Assembly (NCBI GenBank): GCA_963995505.1
Contig: OZ023180.1
Span: 15,638,689-15,702,688, forward strand
Origin: Hypericum androsaemum
Taxonomy: Eukaryota > Streptophyta > Magnoliopsida > Malpighiales > Hypericaceae
Direction of reading: 5' to 3'
Length of the DNA stretch: 64,000 nucleotides
A program made the translations under genes and the position numbers. A model generated the notes under the pieces. That model did not search any database. It worked only from the letters and a program-made list of their open reading frames with translations, and was not told where the DNA came from. How positions within the stretch are numbered: the stretch's first letter is position 1; every line of letters begins with the position of its first letter. Positions 46,498 through 58,316 of the stretch are shown here, piece by piece.

Positions 46498-48699
46498 GTA
46501 TTTGAAGTGAGACAATGGTACAACACGATACTAACAATGGAACAACACATGATTAATAATAGTATAGCATGCAACTAACAATAGTTCACAGAGATAAACA
46601 ATAGTACAAACGGTTTTTACATACAAATTACAAAGATGGCCATATATAATCTCTCAGACACCTTCTCTGTATTATCAATAGGATTCATTAGAACAAGTCG
46701 CACACTCATATTCCAAAAATGCAGAAAGAAATTCTACGATTGAATTCCTATATTACAAATTTATCATCGCGCATACCAACACGCGTTATCCAGACCTTGA
46801 TGCCGGAGCACAACAACACTCAATCCAAAACCAAGTTAATGAAACGATGAACAGCCATTAAAAGGCTTAATAAGATATCCAAATTCAAATCCCTAAAACG
46901 TATCGAATTTCAAAAACTGTTGAATAATCACTCATAAATTTTGCCGCTATATTTTTAATGACTTTTTATGTAATTAATGTCTTTTTTACAAGTAATAAAA
47001 TTGAAAATTCAAATGAAATCATGGAGTATGTGTCACTCGTACACAATACATAAATGCTAGTTTTTGTCGATATTTCAAACAAAACTACTACTTTTTTTCC
47101 TTTCTCCGCAGAATTTTAAAATAATATGTTGTTCATTTGATCCGAAAGCTTTTTTTTTTGTACTGTTTTTTTTACAACTAACAACCTCTTAATATATTAC
47201 GTCCTAGGTCAGGAAATCACAATACATGTAATTCCTGTGACAGATGAATTGTCCAATTCGAAGCACATTATCCCACACGAGGTTTAGTAACTATTCAGTT
47301 GGCCACCTCATTAGTTGAATGCGAAATATAGAAAAGGTTATAAATTTTTTTAGTAAACAAATTTTAGATTAGACTTATCAAATTTTTGTATTATACCTTT
47401 ATAAGCAGTAAATGATGGGCCTAGACTCAGTGCTATTGGAGGCCCAGTAGCATAGTACGAATAGTATAAAAGAGTCTGCACGTGATGACAAATTTGTAAT
47501 TTCAAAAGTTATATAGAGAGCAATTTGAAAATTTATATTTAGAACGTGTTGCATCATTGTTTGACGTTGTTGCACTATTGTCCAACAATGTTGCATCACT
47601 ATATGTCGCATCATTGTTGTCGTTTGTTGTACTATTGTCTTACACCAAAATAATACTATATTTGTATGTTGTATCACTTTTATATCACATGTTATACCAT
47701 GGTTATCGCATTTTTTACAACTATCAACCATTGTGATTAAAATTCACGTGCGTCTTCCCTCATCTAACTATGCACTTCACACTCCGAATATTATTGTTCA
47801 CTCTATTAATAACATCATCCGATCCAACCTCGCAAATCACAGTTGCAACTACTGATAATTTTTAAACTACAATACACTCTTTGCACTCGATTTTTTTTCT
47901 AGTGTTGATTGCCGATATAGAACAAGCGAGTGACTTGCGATATGATTAGGATTCGAAAAAATCGTCGCGAGATGATCAACAGACAAGTCATTGGATACCC
48001 TTTTTGGCGGCCAGGTGGAAAGCACATTTTCTATTATCTATTTTTATCGTGGAGAAAAAGATGTGACTTCGTAACTTAGGCTACTTAGCCACCTCCCACA
48101 CGCGGCATCCCATGTGTGTTTTCCCACGCGCCCCACACGTTGCCCTTTCTCAGGACTCTTGCAGTGGAGCATTAGACGGCCGAAAGTCCCAATCCCTGTA
48201 GTGTTATAAATGCAAGATAGGAAAGAAGGGAAAAAAAAAACGCTGTCCAGAATGTTAGATTAATTAATAAAAATTAATAACCTTCCTTATCCAGCAACTG
48301 GATTCACAAATTTTTTTTTAAAAGGGGATTCACAATTTTCATTTTAGTTTCTTTACGCCCGTTAGGAACTAAGAAGTAAAGAGAGATAATTTTATTTTGC
48401 ACGGATGGATTGCAAGATCAATCTTCGGGCAGGGGATGTAATACGTGTTCATACTATTTATAAAGCTACCTCTATTTATTGAAAAAAATATATAAATTAA
48501 TTTTATTTTGCAAATTTAAGTTTTTTTTTTAGAAATTTTTTTAAAGATAGGATGGTCAATGGTGTGCTTGGAGTTCTACGAGAATCCAAATCAAAACTTG
48601 ATAAACTCCCGGCGAAGGCTTTTTACGAGTGGTCAGTTGGGCTTGAGGTCTCATGGGATGTTCGCGTATGTTTTTATTCTGTATAGAGTATAGTTTTTT
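46498..48699. repeat. Continuation of degenerate array, then intergenic
   Basis: Array words (ACAATGGTACAACACGATAC, AACAATAGTACAAAC) run to about 46612. A second block in the opposite orientation lies at about 47535-47712 (TTGCACTATTGTCCAACAATG, GTTGTACTATTGTC). Between and after, to 48699, AT-rich DNA with no gene recognised. Confidence 0.55.
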
Positions 48700-49042
48700 A
48701 GGAAAAGTTTAGTTGATTACTTTGTAGTATCGCCATATTGGCACTTGACTACTCAGTAGTTTAAAACGCATAGAATATGTCCAATATTTTTTAATTTTTA
48801 TCAAAAATAGGCCCCGAAAAGCTCGGGTGCCTACGATTTTTTTTTTCAAAACGACATTATTTTGATGCCTACGTGGACCACCATTTCAACATTCGATCTT
48901 CCCTCAACCATCAGCTCAACTGCCCGGGACCTATTTTTGATAAAAATTAGAAAAAGGTGGACATGTTTATATGCGTTTTAAACCACAGGGTAGTCAAATA
49001 CGAATCTATGATACCACAAGGTAGTAAAGTAAACTTTTCCCT
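48700..49042. mobile_element. Long-inverted-repeat MITE (MULE-like foldback)
   Basis: The first about 125 bp (AGGAAAAGTTTAGTTGATTA... to AAAAATAGGCCCC) pair with the last about 125 bp (GGGACCTATTTTTGATAAAA... to AAACTTTTCCCT). The match is high by eye, including TTTAAAACGCATA and TACTACCTTGTGGTA-type blocks. Flanks AGTTTTTT (48692-48699) and AGTTTTTG (49043-49050) match at seven of eight. The length of the inverted repeat suggests a MULE-derived foldback element. Confidence 0.8.
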
Positions 49043-49525
49043 AGTTTTTGTTATAACTAGATTTTGTCCAGAATTTAAGCCAAATTTTCCTGTAATTTTT
49101 TAGTTTTAGTTTTATTTTTTTTTATGGTTTCCTTGTTTTCTTTTAGGTTTTTTTTGGGTTATTGAGCTGTTAAACCGTGTAATGCATTATTATCGAAGTA
49201 CGAGGATATTCTAATATTGGGAGTATTAATGGCCTAAAGTCTAGGACTTTAGACACCATTATACTTTGATCTCCTACCAAACATGTTATTTTAATTTTCA
49301 CAAAAAGCAAGAATTGACCTACCGACCATGAAAAATAAAAACGATTTGTTATCATCATATCCATCAATTGTTGGTTACCTATGTATAATTGATATATCTA
49401 ATAATTAGAATTTAACCGTAACAATTTTATGATATCCTATATACTTTATTTTATCTTTTTAGATTTTGTTAAAATATTAATAATTTTATTATTACCAATA
49501 TTTGAAATTATAATGGTCAACTCAC
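49043..49525. other. Intergenic, no gene seen
   Basis: T-rich then AT-rich DNA with no recognisable frame. It ends in CTCAC, the target duplication of the following solo LTR. Confidence 0.5.
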
Positions 49526-50853
49526 TGACGAGCGTGCCGAGGCCCCTCAAAATAAATCGATATTCACGGCTCACTGGTTTGTAGTAAGAAAGCAGAAATA
49601 CCGAGTCAGATTCAAGGAGGGACGAATATTCAAATAAGCTAACTATTGAAACAAAAGAAAGGAAGGGGGTGGGGGCGGGGTGGGGGCGGGGCGGGGGAGT
49701 TGAAGATTATAGATCAAACAAAACTAACGAACACAAAAGAGAGTAGAAGTAGTAAAAATCGATGAGAGAAAAGCGGCAGATTCGAGATCGGAATATCACG
49801 ATAGGTTGGTTGATCACTGGATCACAAAAGATAATTTAATACATGTTGTAAGTAGGTGTAAATCTCTCGCAACCGCAAAGAGACCACAAACATCCAACAA
49901 TCAACTAGCCAAACAACCGCCTAACTAGTTGTTTATCACCTAATAGACAGAATATCAACCGATTTTAATTCTATAAGCTAATAGCATTAAGAACATATAT
50001 TCCTACTCGTAGCGATTAGACAAAAATCTTGGTATCTATAAACTAGCCTTACTTATTCCTAGTTAATTAGTTTGGTAATGACTGTTCCTCGCTGAATTAA
50101 CTTTGCTCCTAGTTCAATTCCTAACTACAACCGCTAATAAAAAATCAAAGGCAAATCTGTTCAAGAATAAATTCACAAATGCAAACCATTCAAGAACAAT
50201 AATAAGTACAAGAAAATAAGTAAATACTACTGAGATAGATTAATAAAATCAAGATCCTCACAACAAAAACTTGAGTCTCTTCCCTCAAATCAACCTGAGG
50301 AGGATTAGTTCCTCATATTCATGACAAAGGCAAAGAAATATTTTTATTCTCTGGAATGGAAAAGATCTGTCTAAAAATAAGTCTAGAGGGTTATGTATAC
50401 CCCTCCTAAGTGTAAAGACCTATAGTAGTCATTTCGAGAGTCCTCAGCGATGCAGAAACTAAATTTTTAATTTTACCCCGAATATTCGTCAATAAATCTG
50501 CAAGATCAGCCTTCAGTATTTTGGTCGTAATGTCCTCTTCCGACCTCCGATTTTTACGTTCTTTATATCCACGAAAATAGAAAAGAAAATTCTTCAATTA
50601 TCTGTCTAATAGATGTCCTCTAATTCAGCCCTAAAATCGATCAAAATACCCTTCCAAGTTAGCTGTCCTTGCTGGACTCCTTCTTCAAGTGTAATTCCTT
50701 TCCAAATTTGTCTCCTTTTCCTACAATTTAGCACAAAGAATCCATTAGTCACATAAAACTCAAATATTCACTAAAATGATACTAAAGTAAAGACAAAAGT
50801 GCAAAAATGACTTAAAATTTTATGCGTTTAATGCGTATTTTAGACACACATCA
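49526..50853 (-). mobile_element. Solo LTR, probably Ty3-gypsy (Tat/Athila-like), minus orientation
   Basis: On the minus strand it begins TGATGTGTGTCTAAAATACG and ends GCACGCTCGTCA. A perfect 5-bp duplication, CTCAC, lies at 49521-49525 and 50854-50858. The length (1328 bp) and TGATG(T/A)GTGT start fit long gypsy LTRs such as Tat/Athila. No internal region or second LTR is attached. A guanine-tract cluster sits near its 3' end. Confidence 0.88.
49665..49697 (+). other. Guanine-tract cluster (possible G-quadruplex)
   Basis: Seven runs of four or five G separated by single T or C within 33 bases on the plus strand. In LTR orientation it lies antisense, about 140 bp before the LTR end. Sequence only; folding is inferred. 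Confidence 0.75.
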
Positions 50854-50879
50854 CTCACATAAGCATTGGAAAAAGAGTT

Positions 50880-51537
50880 GATAGCCTCAGCTGGGAAGCA
50901 ACCTCTACTCGACTACATCCGACGTGAACTCAAAGGAGATAACTTTTTGAAGACTTGTTTGGCATGCAAGTTCAAGTAATGAAAGAAGGAGTCATGATGC
51001 TATAAATAGACGATAAAGGCAAAGGAGAAAGTAACTCTCTGGGTGATCAACCATTCAAATATACAAATCAAGTGAAGAGCTGAATTCATACATTCAAAGA
51101 GAGAAGTTGAGATCACCGTGTTAAGACAAAGAGCATTTATATGATACCATTGTTTTAGGATACTTGCTCGACTTCTGTGTGAAGTATTGAGAAATATATT
51201 TGTGAAAGCAACAATTGAAAAGGTCTCTAGATAGCCTGTAAATTTAGAAAGTTGGTGGCTAGCTGTAATATATCAAAGCTAACAGTTGTAAGGTTGCAAG
51301 TGAACCGTGAAAATTTATGGTGTACTCTTGTTATTTTTATTCAAAACAATAAAAAGATGAGAGGATGGTTGAAGAATGGACGTAAGCTCAAGTAGATCCG
51401 AGCTGAACTACTATACATCTAGTGTCAAATATCTTTATCCTTACTCTCTTATATGCTAATAGGCTAAGTGTCGATAAGTTGGTAAAACTGTTATCAAGCT
51501 AATTCACCTCCCTCTAAGGTTGCTTATTGGACCTACA
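50880..51537 (+). mobile_element. Copia (SIRE-type) LTR remnant
   Basis: The right end, AATTCACCTCCCTCTAAGGT then TTGCTTATTGGACCTACA, is the text usually found at the 3' end of SIRE-type copia LTRs just before the primer-binding site. The left limit is not defined and no coding region follows. Confidence 0.4.
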
Positions 51538-52385
51538 ATAGATACTCGAAATAAGATACTCAAACAAAACTCAGAACATGACACTCGACCAATAAATCCA
51601 AACACGACACTTAAAAGAGACTCCAAAGTTTCACCTATCATATGACCGGATTTTTGGGGGCACAATTAGATATCCCCTCAATTTGATGTAGAGCGTAAAA
51701 ATCCAAATGCCCAGCCGACCCAAAAAGATGTAAAGAGATATCCTCTCTGCGAGCCAAGACAATTTCTGCACTCCCCTCCCATTTGAAGGTACATACCTCA
51801 GGTTACTGGATGACCCCTTACACAAGATATACACACGACAAGTCCAAAAAGTATAGGAACGATCCCACATATGTTAAATTAATACGAATATCATTCACAA
51901 CGAACGAAACCAAACTGACAGTCACAACATCAAAACAAAATCAATAAGCAACCACAACCTCAAAACAAAATCAAACAGTCAACATAAACAAAAATACATA
52001 AACCAAAATCACACGATACCAATATAGAACAATAATCATTCACACAATAATAAGAGAAGCAATAGATACTCAAAATAAGCAAACAACACACACACGAGTA
52101 AGATGGAACCGACTTACATTGGTTTTCATAATTCCTCTTTTTATTCAGATTTATAACTCCAAAATATTCACTTGAGACAAGATTTCACCATTGGATTTCA
52201 CTGACAACAAGTGCTTCTTGTGAAATCTGAGGTTAATCTTTTTACTCCAAAGAAAATGAAAAAATTATAAGGTTGATCTAGGAGAGTCTGATACGTTACC
52301 TTTTACTGTTTTAGTTATTGAGCTTATTGAGACTATGACATACTACAACTAAGATCTTCTTGATTGAGCACTGTTGTCAATCGGA
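51538..52385. other. Unassigned stretch with terminal direct repeats
   Basis: A 20-bp near-direct repeat, CAATAGATACTCRAAATAAG, is at about 51537 and 52071, bracketing 530 bp. No gene recognised. The right part (52140-52380) adjoins the 3' LTR of the antisense copia. Confidence 0.4.
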
Positions 52386-53291
52386 TGATGGTGTACTTGA
52401 TTAGGATCTAACTCGAGGCAAGAGTTTGACTCTTTCTCTGTAAGACGAGATTGCCCCGTATTTACTGCTTACGAACTATAGCAATCGTCCCCAAGATACA
52501 ACAAATTTGTACTTCAATATCGTAGCACAACTACTCTGAAGTCTTTGTGAACCTTTGGATACTCGAAACTTTCTTGATAGAGAGAGAGAGAATGACTATT
52601 GCTAATGAATGCTTATGCAATGGGTGTTCGAGATGATTTGCAACTGAGGGAGAGAGGCCTATTTATAGGCTGTGGAGGATTGGAGGCAGGTAATTCCGAG
52701 GGGGCATGAGTGTGGCAGCCTACACATATGAGGAGACACGTCCTTTCAAACAACAGACAATCTGCCCTACATGCACCACTTTGGCCAGCAGTCTGCTCGT
52801 GTCTCTTCGGTGGAAATTCTGGATAGGCACCCCTTCGGCTAGCAGCCTGTACTCGTACTCCTTCGGGATAGCCTGTAGCTACTGTTCGCGACCCTTCAGT
52901 TGGACAGGCCAGCCCTTTCGCACTTCTTCATGAACCTTCTGGAGTTTTCCAAAATTTGCCAAAACTTTAAGGCTTCTCCAACTCCTCGCAATGATGCGCA
53001 CGTGTGAAGTGCCAAGTGCACCACAAAGCACCCATTGTACCCTGCATGTGCTCGTGCGTGAGCGTGTGCTCATGCTCGGATGGTGCTTCACACCATCCTC
53101 GTAACCAACCTTGGACAACACTCCAAGTGGAACACTTAATGTCACACTAGCTTGGAGCTCCTCCTTATATACTTGGAATCATTTGTGCCATTTTCCAATG
53201 TGGGATTGGTTTTCCTCTAACCTTGGGCGTTTTCGCTTTGGGCCTTCCTACCTTGGGCCTTCTTATGCATTTATTATCTTTTAATTCCACA
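52386..53291 (-). repeat. Copia LTR (left copy, 3' LTR)
   Basis: Aligns with 58317-59096 over most of its length, including the AAGACGAGATTGCCCCGTAT block, the GAATGCTTAT...TTTATAGGCTGT block (TATA region when read on the minus strand), and the TTGGAGCTCCTCCTTATATA block. It is about 125 bp longer than the right copy, mainly through extra sequence near 52615-52655 and 52775-52830. Confidence 0.85.
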
Positions 53292-54059
53292 TAAATGATA
53301 ATTAATGCATGCTGATACTTTTAAGAAAAATTTTGACGAGTTATCAATGCATCGAGATCGGTAGCTTATGACTTTGAACCTGTTCTATTAAGATATTATC
53401 TGAATTACTTGCTGCTCAGTGAACGTAATATCTTGAACTAGTCAGCTTTGATATAAACCAAGACAATAACATTAACACAATGATATCTCTAATATCCTTA
53501 ATTCTCACGTTGTGTCTGTTTCGGCCATGGACCTTATCTTGGATTCATAAGTATTTTTTCATTTAAAGTGATCTCACTTCAAACTTATATAGGTGATCTC
53601 CTATCAGGAGTATCCTACCATACTCCACCCTTATCTGGTATATGAATTATTGAAAGCGTAGACGCTTAACCTTACCACACCTCTACGGGTTAGTACTTGG
53701 ACCTTCTGAGAATGGGATGGGTTCCAAGTGATCATCTTAACCATCCATAACTTAGTTATCTCATTGAACCAAGTTTGTGGAATTTTTACTCATCATGGTT
53801 GAGTTACCGCTATGAACGTTTTTAATGTATGGGTTTTAACCCCATTCTCCTTACTGCATTATACATTTGATCTCTGTTGATTCTTTTCGTCAAAGGATCA
53901 GCTATGTTATCTTTAGACTTCACATAATTAATGGTAATTATACCACCAGAGATCAATTATCTAACGGTGTTATGTCTCCTACGGATGTGTCGAGACTTAC
54001 CGTTGTACATAGTACTTTGTACTCTTCCGATTGCTGACATGCTATTACAATATATCAAA

Positions 54060-55407
54060 ACATGAGCCATTCATCTTCTTCTCCAGCTTTATCTAGTGCT
54101 ATAAATTTTGACTCCGTGGTGGATCGAGCTATGCACGTTTATTTAGAAGATTTTCAGGACACAACTCCTCCACCTATAGTGAACACGTAACCACTAGTGG
54201 ATTTGGAGTCTTTATTGTCTGATATCCAATTTACATGACTGTATCCTTCCAATACAGCTAAATATCTCGTATAAAGTATGCCATGATTCAAAGTATATTT
54301 TAGGTACTTTAGAACCCTTTCCAGAGCTAGCCAGTGATCCATTCCTGGATTGCTTGTGAATCTACTAAGCTTGCTAACTGAATACGCAATATCAGGGCGT
54401 GTACAATTTGTCAATTACGTCAAGCTCCCAATGATTCTTGCATATTTCAATTGAGATACTGGATCTCCTCTATTTTTAGCTAAGTGTAGACTCAGGTCTA
54501 CTGGAGTCTTAGCCAGACATTTGTCAAAAGCTTCGAATTTTTTGAGTACGTTCTCAATATAGTGAGATTGTGACAAGACAATTCCTTTTATCGTCCTAGA
54601 GATTTTGATCCATAGTATGACATCAGCTAGACCCATATCTTTCATGTCAAAGTTGTTCTTTAACATGTTCTTAATTTTCCCGATAAGATCATTACTGCTT
54701 CTCATGATTAGCATGTCGTCTAAGTACAAACATACAATCACGTAAGCATCAGGTGTGTCTTTAATGTATATACATTTATCATACTCTTTGATCTTAAAGC
54801 CATTTGACATTATTATTTTGTCGAATTTCTCATGCCATTATTTCGACGCCTGTTTCAGCCTGTACAATGACTTGACCAGTTTGCATACTTTATGTTCTTG
54901 TCTGGGGGCAACAAACCCTTCAGGTTGTTTCATATATATTTCTTCTTCTAATTCTCTATTTAGGAAAGCTATTTTTACATCCATCTGATGTATCTCGAGG
55001 TTATAGAGTACTGTAACGACTATGAGCACTCTAATAGATGTGATTCTTGTGACCGGCGAATACGTGTCAAAATAATCATATCCTTCCTTCTGTTTGAATC
55101 CTCTAGCTACCAAACGAGCTTTCTATTTGTCGATTGATCCATCCGTTTTGTATTTTCTTTTAAGGATCCACTTGCAACCTAAAGGTTTGCAACCTGGTGG
55201 GAGATCTATGATTTTTCACGTGTGGTTTTGCATGATGGACTCTATCTCAATGTTGATAGCTTCTTTCCAGAGAGGAGCATCTGAACTAGACAATGCCTCA
55301 TGGATTGTCCTAGGTTCATTTTCTAACATGTATGTTAGAAAATCTAGACCAAACGACTTAGCTACCTTGGTCCTCTTACCACGTCTAGGTTCCTGAAAAA
55401 AAGGCAA
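54060..55407 (-). pseudogene. Copia reverse transcriptase and RNase H, broken
   Basis: Minus-strand pieces in order. LENEPRTIHEALSSSDAPLW and KEAINIEIESI (55407-55216) lead into RT. VARGFKQKEGYDYFDTYSPV and LEIHQMDVKIAFLN (55113-54838) end at a stop. VCLYLDDMLIM, the YxDD active site, is in 54810-54415. RNase [16 protein letters not shown] follows at 54414-54154, with the catalytic Asp of YSDANW replaced (YSHVNW). Then STTESKFIALDKAGEEDEWL continues to about 54060. At least three stops separate the pieces. Confidence 0.9.
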
Positions 55408-56095
55408 GATAATGAAAGAAAAGGCAAGGAAAAGGCAAGAAAAGGCAAAAAAAGGGAAGATAAGACAATAAAAGGCAAGGAAAAGGTAAGAAAAGTCAAG
55501 AAAAAGTATGAAAAGGTAAGAAAATGCAAGATAAGGCTAGAAAAGGGAAGAAAAGGAAGAAAAGGAAAGTTAAGGCAAGATTAGACAAGATAAGGCAAGA
55601 AAAAAGCAAGATAAGGAAACAAATGGCAAGAAAAGGTAAGATAAGGCAAGAAAATGATAGAAAAGGCAAGAAAAGGCATGAACAGGAAAGACAATGAAAG
55701 ATGAGGCAAGAAAAGGCCAGATAAGGCAAGAAAATGTAAGAAAAGACAAGGACAAGTCAAGAAAAGACAAGATAAGAAAAGAAAAAGAAAAAAAATGCAA
55801 TAAAAGGAAAGATATGGTAAGAAAGGGAAAGATACGGAATGAAAAGGCAAGATAAGGCAAGAAAACTCAAGGAAAAGTAAGAAAAGAAAAGATAAGGCAA
55901 GAAAAGGAAAGAAAAGGCAAGGAAAAGGTAAGGAAAAAGAAAGAATAGGTAAGATAAGGAAAGAAAAGGCATGGAAAAGGCATGAAAAGGCAAGAAAAAG
56001 GTAAGATAAGGCAAGAAAAGATAAGAAAATGCAAGAAGGGGAAAGATAAGGCAAGAAAAGGCAAGGAAAATGCAAGCAAAGGAAAGAAAGTCCTC
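55392..56095. repeat. Decamer array (AAGAAAAGGC)n in copia pol
   Basis: About 700 bp of almost pure purine on the plus strand, built on AAGAAAAGGC with variants GATAAGGCAAG, GAAAAGGTAAG and AATGCAAG. The overlapping Phe/Leu/Ser-rich open frames on the minus strand are products of the pyrimidine-rich repeat and not genes. It lies between the integrase end (56110) and the RT start (55407). Confidence 0.93.
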
Positions 56096-56109
56096 TTATT
56101 ATAACTTAC

Positions 56110-56960
56110 TTATTTCCTTTCCTTATTAGGAAAAATATTCTCAAAGAATATCGCATTCTTTCTTTCCATGACCATTCCCTCATTAATTTTAGGGTTTTCA
56201 GACGTGTGTACTAGAAATCGGTATGCGCTACTGTTGTAGGCATATCCGATAAAGATGCAGTTAGCGATCTTGGGTCCTATTCTTACCCTTTTAGCCAGAG
56301 GTATTTTAACCTTAGCTAGGCACCCCCACACTTGAAGGTAACCGTAGGAATACTTTCTCCCTTTCCATAGTTCATATGAGGTCTTGTCTCTTTTCTTGTG
56401 TGGTAATTTATTTAGAATATGGTTAGCTGAGAGCACAGCTTCCCCCCCACATATTTTGGGATAAGCCCGAGCTAATCAACATAGCATTCATCATCTCATT
56501 GAGAGTTTGATTCTTACGTTCAGTTATGCTATTTAATTTGAGGTGAGTATGGTGCAGTTGTCTGATGAATAATGCCATTTTGTTGGCAGAATTTCTCAAA
56601 CGGAGCTACATATTCTCCCCCTTTATCACTTCGAATCATTTTGATTTTATTCCTAAGTTGATTTTCAACCTCATTCTTATAACTCTTGAAGGCTTCGAAG
56701 GCTTCGTCCTTTCCTTTCAAGAGATATACATAGCAGTATCTTGTGCAATCATCGATAAATGTAATAAAATATTTTTTTCTACCTCTAGTTTGCACGTGTT
56801 TCATATCGCAGACGTCGGTTGAATTAACTCTAAAGGTGTTGTACTTCTTTCCACTTAATGAAAATATGCTTTTGCCATTTCTGCCTCAACACATACTTCG
56901 CATTTATTATTTGGGTTAAACTCCAGTTTAGGCAATAAATTTAAACTTGCCAACTTTCTT
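56110..56960 (-). pseudogene. Copia integrase, broken
   Basis: The zinc-binding CEVC of the N-terminal HHCC domain is near 56900, followed by a stop. The core has KKYFITFIDDCTRYCYVYL (first catalytic Asp) and MIRSDKGGEY (second Asp) in 56804-56529. A stop follows SPQIK; the ERKN segment bearing the third acidic residue survives just after it. The C-terminal part HILNKLPHKKRDKTSYELW and VWGCLAKVKIP runs at 56436-56110 after a G-run frameshift near 56450. Confidence 0.9.
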
Positions 56961-57048
56961 AGTGAGCTTAAATTTAAGTGTCCTAATCTATCATGCCATA
57001 ATTAAAATACTCAGTCAAGTAAGAAGAATTGAAAACTTTATTCTGGCC

Positions 57049-58272
57049 CTAAAAGGCATGTTGTACAGTTATTACATTCAACTTGAAGAGTTCCCTATCT
57101 AGGTAACCCTTTTCTACAAATGTAGTAGCTTTGGTCAATACAAACTTATCAGCCTTAAAAACTAGCTTCAGCCCAGCTTTGCTTAACAGGAAGCCAGATA
57201 CCAGATTTTTATAGATGTCTGGGACACGCAACACATCCTTGAGGGTCAGCTCTTTTCCCGAGGTTAGCTTCACGACCACTTTACCTAGTCCGACTACCTT
57301 GGAAGTTACAAAGTTACCCACAAACAGCTTTCTTCCGATGATCGGGACATAGGTCATGAACATCTCATTGTCTGAGCAGATGTGGCGGGTTGCCCCTGTG
57401 TCGACGAACTACTCTCTTAGGTTATCCACCAAATTGGCTTCGAATACCATGGCGGATAGATCTAACTCAGACAGGTCTTCAGCCAAATTAGTTTTCTCAC
57501 AATTATCCTTCTTTGGTAGACGACAATCCTTTGCCATGTGACCGGGCTTATCGCAGTTAAAGCAGTTGCCCTTTATTTTCTTGGCCTTCTTCTACTTTAG
57601 CTTTTGCTTCTCCTGCTTGTTGCCGGTACCTCCTTCAGCGAGATGTACCTTGGCTTCAGAGTCGGTCCAACTTTTCTTGACTTCGGACTTTCAGTTATCT
57701 TCCTCGATCCTCAGTCTCACAATCAGGTCCTCAAGGCCCATATCTTTCCTCTTATGCTTGAGGTAGTTCTTGAAATCCTTCCACATGGATGGTAGCTTTT
57801 CAATCAGTGCTGCCACTTGGAAAGACTCACTTAGGTGCATCCCTTCGGTGGGATCTCATGTAGAATTAGTTGCAACTCTTGCACTTGATCTATAACCTTC
57901 TTGGAATCTACCATCTTGAAGTCGAAAAATCTTCTGATGATGAATTTCTTCAACCCGACATCTTCTGTCTTGTAGTTACCGCATAGACATTGTAGAGAGT
58001 GTCGTCTAATCTATTCAAGATGTAGTTACAACATAGGAAGTCGCTACGATTCCAAGCATCGAGAGCGTTGATAATCTGTTGATCAGCCTCATTTTCTGCC
58101 ACCTTCGGAGCCTCTTTCTTCAAGAATCGGACAAGGTTGAGCGTTGTCAGGTAGAACAATATCTTCTGTTGACACCTTTTAAACACAGTGCCATTAAACT
58201 TTGCCGATCTTTCGGCGTGACAGTTCCTGGGACCGTTGGTACTGGTGCCTGAGCAGAGCTTGATGATGCCAT
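57049..58272 (-). pseudogene. Copia gag and protease, broken
   Basis: Start [16 protein letters not shown] at 58272. After a frameshift come [17 protein letters not shown] and [19 protein letters not shown] (58186-57950). The CCHC knuckle CFNCDKPGHMAKDC lies at about 57525-57566. Protease [11 protein letters not shown] (about 57380-57412) is immediately preceded by an in-frame TAG where a Trp codon is expected. [20 protein letters not shown] follows, with a stop at about 57049. Confidence 0.9.
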
Positions 58273-58316
58273 CTTCAAGTACACAGTTCTCGTCTTACGA
58301 TTATTGTATTTCCGAA

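Noticed and set aside
55496..56079. Several Phe/Leu/Ser-rich minus-strand frames resembling membrane proteins
   Set aside because: They result from the AAGAAAAGGC decamer array, whose pyrimidine strand lacks stop codons in every frame.
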